Shown here piece after piece: positions 6,258 through 10,344 of a stretch of 14,523 nt of DNA. The position numbers and the translations under genes were made by a program. This DNA comes from CAZPRQ01 sp964589415. GTDB taxonomy: Bacteria > Patescibacteriota > Doudnabacteria > UBA920. The DNA lies in assembly GCA_964589415.1 (NCBI GenBank), contig CAZPRQ010000034.1:1-14523 (forward strand). The letters are read 5' to 3'. The notes below the pieces were generated by a model. That model was not told where the DNA came from, did no database searches, and saw nothing but the letters and a program-made list of their open reading frames with translations. Within the stretch, counting starts at the first letter, position 1. Each line of letters opens with the position of its first letter.

Positions 6258-7646
6258 TTATGCAAATTTTTTTATTAACTCTATCAATTCCTGCTGCTTT
6301 GTTTGCATAACTTCTTTGCTGCGGGCTTCTAAATTTAACCTAATAATAGGTTCGGTATTCGAAGCCCTTACGCTGCAACGCCATGTAGGGTATTCCAAAG
6401 AAACGCCATCTAATTCCGAAAATTTGGCATCCGCATATTTTTGCCTTACCGCTTTTAAAACTTCTTCAACGCTCTTTACCTCAAAATTAGTCTCTTCTAT
6501 AATAAATATTTTACCAAATAACGGCTCGTAAATCTCGCTCATTTTTTGACTGCTTTGAGAAAGCATTTCCAAAATTAACAAAAATGGAATTAAACCATTG
6601 TCTAAATAATAAAAATCCCGAAAATAGTAATGGGCGCTGACTTCCCCGCCAAATAAGGCGTTTATTTCCCGCATTTTTTCTTTATAAAAACTGTGTCCGG
6701 TACGAGTCACGTCTGTAGCGCCGCCCAGGCTTTCCACCACGTCCTTGGTTGCCCAATTTAGTTTGGAATCCACTAAAATTTTTCCCGGGCCGTGTTTTTT
6801 TATTATGTATTGCGCTAAAACCGCGGTGGTAAAATAACCGGAAAGAAACCTCCCATTTTCGTCTACAAAGAAACACCTATCCGCGTCCGCGTCCCACATT
6901 ACGCCAAAATCCGCGCGAGTAGATTTTACTAACGCAATAGTTTCATCTCTGTTGGTTGGAATAAGCGGGTCTGGCCGGCCTTTGGGGAAATTGCCGTTGG
7001 GGTCTTCGTTTAAATACGTAATATTCAAATTTAACCGTTTTGCCGTTTCCCGAATATTCCTACCAATAGCGCCAAAATTACAATTTGCCACTATTTTTAA
7101 TGGCTTAATTTTTGCCGTATCTATAACCGACAAAACTTTTGTTAAATAGGGTTCAAAAATGTCAACCTGGGTTTCATTTCCTTTATTCGGGGATTTAAAT
7201 TCATAACCCGAAACCGCAATGTCACGAATTTCATATATACCGCTGTCTCCGGAAATGGGAGCGGATTTCGCGCGGACCAGCTTTAAACCGTTATATTCTT
7301 TTGGATTATGGGAAGCTGTAACCATAAGACCTCCGTCCGCCTCGGTATGAACCACGCCAAAATACATCATATCCGTGGTAACAGTGCCTATATCAATAAC
7401 ATCCGCGCCGCAGTCTTTAAGCCCGTTTTTTACCGCTTCCAACAAAACAGGGCCTGAAAGCCTCACGTCTTTCCCAACCACAAGGCTTAACCGTTCACGT
7501 CCTGTTGTGTTAGATTCCGACTCCTTCCGCGATTTAATAAATTTAACATAAGCCTGCGCGATTTTGTAAGCCAATTCCTCATTTAATTGGTCCGGATAAA
7601 CTCCCCGAATGTCATATGCTTTAAAAATTGAAGTGTCTATATTCAT
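6258..7646 (-). CDS. manB: Phosphomannomutase/phosphoglucomutase
   Basis: Alpha-D-phosphohexomutase that interconverts mannose- or glucose-1-phosphate and the 6-phosphates, feeding nucleotide-sugar and glycan synthesis in the cytoplasm. All four active-site loops are visible in the 462 residues. The phosphoserine loop is TASHNP, with catalytic Ser112. The Mg2+ loop is DADADR (252-257), with Ala where Gly is common. The sugar-specificity loop is GEVSAH (334-339), close to the GEMSGH of dual-specificity enzymes. The phosphate loop is RASNTEP (427-433). The E in GExS suggests the PMM/PGM group and not a GlmM-type enzyme. Length is normal. The ATG is preceded by AT-rich DNA without an SD. It is convergent with the upstream + strand gene. 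The gene symbol is tentative. Confidence 0.92.
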   Translation of the reverse strand: MNIDTSIFKAYDIRGVYPDQLNEELAYKIAQAYVKFIKSRKESESNTTGRERLSLVVGKDVRLSGPVLLEAVKNGLKDCGADVIDIGTVTTDMMYFGVVHTEADGGLMVTASHNPKEYNGLKLVRAKSAPISGDSGIYEIRDIAVSGYEFKSPNKGNETQVDIFEPYLTKVLSVIDTAKIKPLKIVANCNFGAIGRNIRETAKRLNLNITYLNEDPNGNFPKGRPDPLIPTNRDETIALVKSTRADFGVMWDADADRCFFVDENGRFLSGYFTTAVLAQYIIKKHGPGKILVDSKLNWATKDVVESLGGATDVTRTGHSFYKEKMREINALFGGEVSAHYYFRDFYYLDNGLIPFLLILEMLSQSSQKMSEIYEPLFGKIFIIEETNFEVKSVEEVLKAVRQKYADAKFSELDGVSLEYPTWRCSVRASNTEPIIRLNLEARSKEVMQTKQQELIELIKKFA

Positions 7647-7678
7647 ACAAATATAATTAATTTACATTAATCCACTAA

Positions 7679-7741
7679 GTACAAATAACACCAACCATCA
7701 AAGATTTTAATCTTAATTTCGCAAAATTGGTGTTTGTGTAC
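7679..7741. repeat. 63-bp imperfect inverted repeat between the mutase and the small-gene island
   Basis: GTACAAATAACACCAA (7679-7694) mirrors TTGGTGTTTGTGTAC (7727-7741) with small bulges. AAGATT/AATCTT pairs inside. No T run follows on either strand, so it is not a simple terminator. It lies upstream of the mutase start and may be a small mobile remnant or a regulatory hairpin. Confidence 0.5.
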
Positions 7742-7821
7742 CTGCCATCGTAAGCGGTTAAGTCTATAGGCTAATAAGCCTCTCTATATTATGCCTCTAC
7801 AAATAAAAAAAGTAAAAAGGC

Positions 7822-7852
7822 AAAATTAAAGCGCGGCACCCCCTTGCCGCGC
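7822..7852 (-). terminator. Terminator of the 138-aa gene
   Basis: On the minus strand GCGCGGCA pairs with TGCCGCGC (perfect 8 bp, 7831-7838 with 7845-7852) around a six-base loop, followed by TTTAATTTT. It lies 12 bases beyond the stop codon. Confidence 0.82.
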
Positions 7853-7863
7853 GAACCTTAAAA

Positions 7864-8280
7864 CTACTTGGTCTCCGCCTGCTCTACGAGCATTCTAAGG
7901 TCTGCCCCATACGCGTAGAAACTATTCCGCCCGCGGAAATGCTCCACAAGCACTATAACCAACACTGCCCTGTCGCCTATCCGCCTGCAGAACGTGGCTT
8001 CGAGCTTTAAATAGTCGCTGCTAGACAGCCCCGAAACCTTGTAGGCATGGCCGCATTGAAAGAGTATGTTTTTGATGCGGCCGTGGTTAAGTTTAGCTTT
8101 CCGGCCGCGTTTTTTAGTCCTGTTGCGGCGATCAAGCCTGCTCCGTTGGTAACGCTCCGGCAATGCCAACTTCGTTGCCAACTGAAAAATATATTGCCTA
8201 TGTTCTGGCCTTTCGCACTCGTTAAGCATGCACAACTCCAATTCATATGCACGCCCACGTTCAGGCAGGTAAAGATTCAT
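7864..8280 (-). CDS. Unknown basic protein, 138 aa (island gene A)
   Basis: I do not recognise this protein. The open frame extends to 8430, but the best start is the ATG at 8280: AGGAGG lies four bases before it (8285-8290), and a consensus promoter lies inside the longer frame, which rules out the upstream start. The 138 residues (MNLYLPERG...) include a strongly basic centre (DRRNRTKKRGRKAKLNHGR, about 50-68), then a hydrophobic strand AVLVIVLVEHF. No signal peptide. The basic centre would suit nucleic-acid binding, but that is inference. It is a single-gene unit with its own promoter, a hairpin at the mRNA 5' end and a terminator. Confidence 0.75.
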   Translation of the reverse strand: MNLYLPERGRAYELELCMLNECERPEHRQYIFQLATKLALPERYQRSRLDRRNRTKKRGRKAKLNHGRIKNILFQCGHAYKVSGLSSSDYLKLEATFCRRIGDRAVLVIVLVEHFRGRNSFYAYGADLRMLVEQAETK

Positions 8281-8304
8281 TTCGCCTCCTGGCAAAAAAT
8301 GTAA

Positions 8305-8322
8305 AAAGCGGCGTACCGCTTT
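8305..8322 (-). promoter_or_regulatory. 5'-terminal mRNA hairpin of island gene A
   Basis: AAAGCGG-TACG-CCGCTTT (a UNCG-type tetraloop) begins within a base or two of the predicted start and is followed by TTACATTTTTT before the SD. It may protect the mRNA 5' end or act as an early terminator. Confidence 0.6.
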
Positions 8323-8329
8323 AGGGACA

Positions 8330-8358
8330 ATTATAACCAAGGGACTAAATTTTGGCAA
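8330..8358 (-). promoter_or_regulatory. Promoter of island gene A
   Basis: On the minus strand, TTGCCA (8358-8353), a 17-base spacer and TATAAT (8335-8330). Predicted start near 8323, giving a leader of about 43 bases. Confidence 0.8.
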
Positions 8359-8360
8359 AT

Positions 8361-8391
8361 AAAAAACGCGAGAGGGGGAAGCTCTCGCGTT
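8361..8391 (-). terminator. Terminator of island gene B
   Basis: AACGCGAGAG and CTCTCGCGTT pair over 10 bp (8365-8374 with 8382-8391) with a seven-base loop. On the minus strand the stem runs into TTTTTT. It lies about 30 bases beyond the stop of the 128-aa gene. Confidence 0.9.
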
Positions 8392-8420
8392 AGCGTACTG
8401 TAACTTTGTTTGCTGGGGAT

Positions 8421-8807
8421 CTACTCCCAACCTCCGGCTTTCAGCTCGCCGGCCGAAATTCGTACTCGGACGTGCACCGAGTCTAACATAAACATGATGA
8501 CGAAGCGGTTATTATAAGGTCGGATGGAGATAATCCGAACACTTAACCCTCTGAGCTTTTCTTCTTGACCCCATAGGTCACCTTTCATTATCCGATACAG
8601 CCGTTTTACCGCCATATTTGGATTCCATCCGGATTTTACACGAATACTTTCGCGGATGATATCTAAAACAGCTTTGACGGATTCCGGTGAACTTCTAGGA
8701 TCAAACAATTTTCCTCCTATACCACGATTTTCTCGATGTTGTTTGCGCCCATGATGTTTTGACCGAGGCCGCCGGGGTTGTGGTCGGGTGACCAAATAAG
8801 GTAACAA
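8421..8807 (-). CDS. Unknown basic protein, 128 aa (island gene B)
   Basis: I do not recognise this protein. The start is TTG at 8807, chosen because AAGGAGG (8816-8822) lies eight bases upstream. The N-terminal 30 residues are very basic and disordered-looking (RPQPRRPRSKHHGRKQHREN), followed by a helical stretch (VKAVLDIIRESIRV) and a C-terminal part rich in alternating hydrophobic residues (RFVIMFMLDSVHVRVRI) that looks like beta strands. A nucleic-acid-binding role is conceivable from composition only. It has its own promoter and terminator and does not overlap its neighbours. Confidence 0.72.
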   Translation of the reverse strand: MLPYLVTRPQPRRPRSKHHGRKQHRENRGIGGKLFDPRSSPESVKAVLDIIRESIRVKSGWNPNMAVKRLYRIMKGDLWGQEEKLRGLSVRIISIRPYNNRFVIMFMLDSVHVRVRISAGELKAGGWE

Positions 8808-8844
8808 GATATTTCCCTCCTTGGAAAGATACTTACCTACTTAC

Positions 8845-8873
8845 ACCTTAAACCCGTTAAAACTTTGGGTCAA
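8845..8873 (-). promoter_or_regulatory. Promoter of island gene B
   Basis: On the minus strand, TTGACC (8873-8868), 17 bases and TAAGGT (8850-8845). The -35 is near-consensus and the -10 is weaker. Predicted start near 8838, leaving about 30 bases to the TTG start codon. Confidence 0.6.
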
Positions 8874-8882
8874 GTGAATAAT

Positions 8883-8940
8883 AAAAAAACACCTCTGAAG
8901 GGTGGTTTGCGGGGAAGGGTGTTTTAACCTCCTTCCCCGC
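8883..8940 (-). terminator. Terminator of island gene C with overlapping alternative hairpins
   Basis: On the minus strand a compact hairpin (8901-8908 with 8887-8893, one bulge) runs into seven T residues. The same T-proximal arm (8886-8893) can instead pair with AAAACACC at 8925-8918. A third helix, GCGGGGAAGG/CCTTCCCCGC (8909-8918 with 8931-8940), interleaves with that second option. The helices could compete or form a pseudoknot. Confidence 0.7.
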
Positions 8941-8963
8941 TTTGAGAGATGACGCTCGGCGCG

Positions 8964-9194
8964 CTATTTGAATCTTGCGTCCATGTACGCCCGAGATTCT
9001 GCTGCCGTTTTCGGCATTCTGTTCTGCCAGCCATAGAAGCGGTTCACCGCTAAAGGTGCTGACGATGTAGTCGACCTACTTGGCGGCTTGATAGTGTCTT
9101 CCTTGTCAGCTGCGGACATTCGCTGCAATTCTCGTGACCGCATTCTGGACATTATGTTTGCTCCTGCCTGTCTTCCCCTAGAAGTCGAGGACAT
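8964..9194 (-). CDS. Unknown Ser/Arg-rich small protein, 76 aa (island gene C)
   Basis: I do not recognise this protein. It has 76 residues and is rich in Ser, Arg, Met and Ala, with low hydrophobicity (MSSTSRGRQAGANIMSRM at the N-terminus). It ends in a possible helix (PKTAAESRAYMDARFK). The start is well supported: AGGAGG (9200-9205) lies five bases before the ATG. A consensus promoter lies about 50 bases upstream and terminator structures lie downstream. No membrane segment or signal peptide. Composition suggests a small, possibly disordered, nucleic-acid- or ribosome-associated protein, but nothing shows this directly. Confidence 0.68.
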   Translation of the reverse strand: MSSTSRGRQAGANIMSRMRSRELQRMSAADKEDTIKPPSRSTTSSAPLAVNRFYGWQNRMPKTAAESRAYMDARFK

Positions 9195-9253
9195 TCCAAC
9201 CTCCTGTTTGCTCTAAAATAAATTTAGCACGCATAACAGCGTACTTAGAAGTA

Positions 9254-9295
9254 ATATTAAGAAAATTTTAAGAATAAGTCAACAGAATAAGTCAA
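9254..9295 (-). promoter_or_regulatory. Promoter of island gene C with duplicated -35 region
   Basis: On the minus strand, TTGACT (9282-9277), 17 bases and TAATAT (9259-9254). A second TTGACT (9295-9290) lies 13 bases further upstream within a tandem repeat. The leader (from about 9247) can fold AGTACGC-TGTTAT-GCGTGCT before the SD. Confidence 0.78.
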
Positions 9296-9296
9296 C
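9271..9296. repeat. Tandem 13-bp direct repeat over the -35 box
   Basis: AGAATAAGTCAAC occurs twice without a gap (9271-9283 and 9284-9296). Each copy holds a minus-strand TTGACT. It could be an operator with two binding sites or a recent duplication. Confidence 0.9.
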
Positions 9297-9318
9297 AAAA
9301 AAACCCTACAAAGGGTTT
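9297..9318 (-). terminator. Terminator of island gene D
   Basis: On the minus strand AAACCCT(T) pairs with AGGGTTT (9318-9311 with 9307-9301) around a short loop, then TTTT. It directly borders the promoter of gene C. Confidence 0.85.
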
Positions 9319-9326
9319 GGGTGGGA

Positions 9327-9368
9327 GGAGAGAGTCATTTGCGGGGAGCAAATACAACGACTCTCTCC
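9327..9368 (-). terminator. Long 3' hairpin downstream of island gene D
   Basis: GGAGAGAGTC (9327-9336) pairs with GACTCTCTCC (9359-9368) over 10 bp. Inside, ATTTGC (9337-9342) pairs with GCAAAT (9348-9353) around GGGGA, leaving a five-base bulge. It has no T run of its own and precedes the terminator at 9297-9318, so it is perhaps a 3' stabiliser. Confidence 0.75.
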
Positions 9369-9410
9369 TTATGGGCGTCCGGAGTTACGCCCAGGGGTAA
9401 CTACAACTCG

Positions 9411-9809
9411 CTACGCCGACACGCCGGTAGAAACCGGCCTCGCTTGTCGAAGCAGAGTATTCCAGTCCGCCGATTCCATGCGAATTGCAATGACATGGTC
9501 ATCGCCTTCCCGATACGGGTGCATGAGAAACTGAACTTGAGAGTCTTCCACGGAAGTATCGAGGACATGAATAATGCTAGGATTGCGTTTCGTGTAAGTC
9601 CTCGCGGCGTCATACAGAAGCTCAGCCAACCTCGTCGGGTTGCGAATACCAGCCACAGCGGTGTTGAGTGTCCGCATATTGGCCAACAAACACATAACGT
9701 CTGGAGATTCTTGAACCTCCTTAACACCCCATATTTGCTCGGGAGTAATATTGACTGCTCGCCTTTTCACTTGCGCATCCCGAATCTTCTCTTTCTGGGA
9801 CTTTTTCAT
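9411..9809 (-). CDS. Unknown protein, 132 aa (island gene D)
   Basis: I do not recognise this protein. It has 132 residues: a Lys/Arg-rich N-terminus (MKKSQKEKIRDAQVKRR), a helical middle (VMCLLANMRTLNTAVAG, then TRLAELLYDAARTY) and a mixed C-terminal part (SIIHVLDTSVEDSQVQFL, then HVIAIRMESADW) that looks like strands. No signal or membrane segment. The ATG at 9809 follows AGGAGG (9821-9826) by 11 bases, a slightly long spacing. A promoter lies 90 bases upstream, with a terminator-like hairpin in the leader. Overlapping frames on both strands here are shadows, because promoter, SD and terminator all point to this strand. Confidence 0.72.
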   Translation of the reverse strand: MKKSQKEKIRDAQVKRRAVNITPEQIWGVKEVQESPDVMCLLANMRTLNTAVAGIRNPTRLAELLYDAARTYTKRNPSIIHVLDTSVEDSQVQFLMHPYREGDDHVIAIRMESADWNTLLRQARPVSTGVSA

Positions 9810-9843
9810 TTCAATAAAAACCTCCTAGGGAATTTCTAGATCC

Positions 9844-9883
9844 AAAAAATAAAAACGCTCTTTGCTGGCGCGTAAAGCGTCTT
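9844..9883 (-). promoter_or_regulatory. Attenuator-like hairpin in the leader of island gene D
   Basis: On the minus strand AAGACGCT pairs with AGCGTTTTT (core 9880-9876 with 9859-9855), followed by TTTTATTTTTT up to 9844. It lies between the promoter and the SD of the 132-aa gene, where an intrinsic terminator would cut transcription short. It could also work on the + strand. Confidence 0.6.
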
Positions 9884-9905
9884 TTCCTTTCGCATCTTGA
9901 TTACA

Positions 9906-9934
9906 ATAATAATGGCTAAAAAACTTTCCGTCAA
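9906..9934 (-). promoter_or_regulatory. Promoter of island gene D
   Basis: On the minus strand, TTGACG (9934-9929), 17 bases and TATTAT (9911-9906). Predicted start near 9899, giving a 90-base leader. Confidence 0.75.
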
Positions 9935-9958
9935 GTAAAAGTAAACTTAGCTATAAAC

Positions 9959-9995
9959 AAGAGGGTCATCCTCTCGGAGAGGATGACCCTCTTTT
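9959..9995. terminator. Perfect 17-bp inverted repeat, terminator-like
   Basis: Positions 9959-9975 and 9977-9993 are exact reverse complements around a single central G, with TT and AATT next on the + strand. It is a strong hairpin on either strand. No + strand gene ends here. On the minus strand it lies between genes E and D and could be a second stop for E. Confidence 0.8.
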
Positions 9996-10010
9996 AATTC
10001 ACAAATAACC

Positions 10011-10044
10011 TAAAAAAATAAGCGCGGCGTAAAACATGCCGCGC
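10011..10044 (-). terminator. Terminator of island gene E
   Basis: On the minus strand GCGCGGC pairs with GCCGCGC (10044-10038 with 10028-10022) around a nine-base loop, followed by TTATTTTTTT. It begins six bases past the stop codon. Confidence 0.9.
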
Positions 10045-10050
10045 GCGTCT

Positions 10051-10209
10051 TTACCAACTACCTTTCCTCCCTTTGACTGACTTTTTGAGAAGGTTATATC
10101 CTCCAATAATTGTTTGGGGATTTGCGGTTTTTGGCGGTTTTACCCGCATACTCATCCACAACCCTTTTGCCATCCCCGGTGGCCGAGGATTTTGCTTCTT
10201 TTTTGACAT
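10051..10209 (-). CDS. Very small basic protein, 52 aa (island gene E)
   Basis: I do not recognise this protein. It has 52 residues, highly basic (MSKKKQNPRPPGMAKGLWMS at the start, SVKGRKGSW at the end) with several Pro, Gly and Met. The frame is open to 10236, but the promoter places the transcription start at the ATG at 10209, so the shorter form is chosen. A TTGACA/TATTTT promoter ends six bases before this ATG, making the mRNA probably leaderless; there is no SD, unlike the other island genes. A strong terminator follows. Composition resembles small ribosomal or nucleic-acid-binding peptides, without a specific match. Confidence 0.6.
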   Translation of the reverse strand: MSKKKQNPRPPGMAKGLWMSMRVKPPKTANPQTIIGGYNLLKKSVKGRKGSW

Positions 10210-10215
10210 ACGCAA

Positions 10216-10244
10216 AAAATAACTTTTTATACACACTTTGTCAA
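10216..10244 (-). promoter_or_regulatory. Promoter giving a leaderless mRNA for island gene E
   Basis: On the minus strand, TTGACA (10244-10239, perfect consensus), 17 bases and TATTTT (10221-10216), then six bases to ATG. Confidence 0.7.
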
Positions 10245-10311
10245 ACTCAATTTAGCGGTAATGGTCATCATAAGGGCAAATGACTAATTTTTAATTTAGA
10301 CATAAAAGTAC

Positions 10312-10317
10312 TATAAT
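10312..10317 (+). promoter_or_regulatory. -10 box of the secreted hydrolase gene
   Basis: TATAAT lies 27 bases before the ATG at 10345. No convincing -35 is present at 16-18 bases. The short leader contains AGGC...GCCT and no SD. Confidence 0.5.
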
Positions 10318-10344
10318 AAAGGCAAATAATAGCCTCTTAATACT

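Noticed and set aside
8281..8430. N-terminal extension of island gene A to an upstream start at 8430
   Set aside because: A TTGCCA/TATAAT promoter, a leader hairpin and a terminator of the preceding gene lie inside this stretch, and the ATG at 8280 has AGGAGG before it.
9321..9839. 172-codon + strand frame overlapping island gene D
   Set aside because: No promoter or SD on that strand. It begins inside a terminator hairpin, and the opposite strand has promoter, SD and terminator for the 132-aa gene.
10210..10236. Longer 61-residue form of island gene E
   Set aside because: Its start lies inside the consensus promoter, upstream of the predicted transcription start.
7831..10244. Integron cassette array or CRISPR array
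   Set aside because: The palindromes between genes are terminators with different sequences, with no attC-like core sites, no integrase and no regularly spaced repeats.
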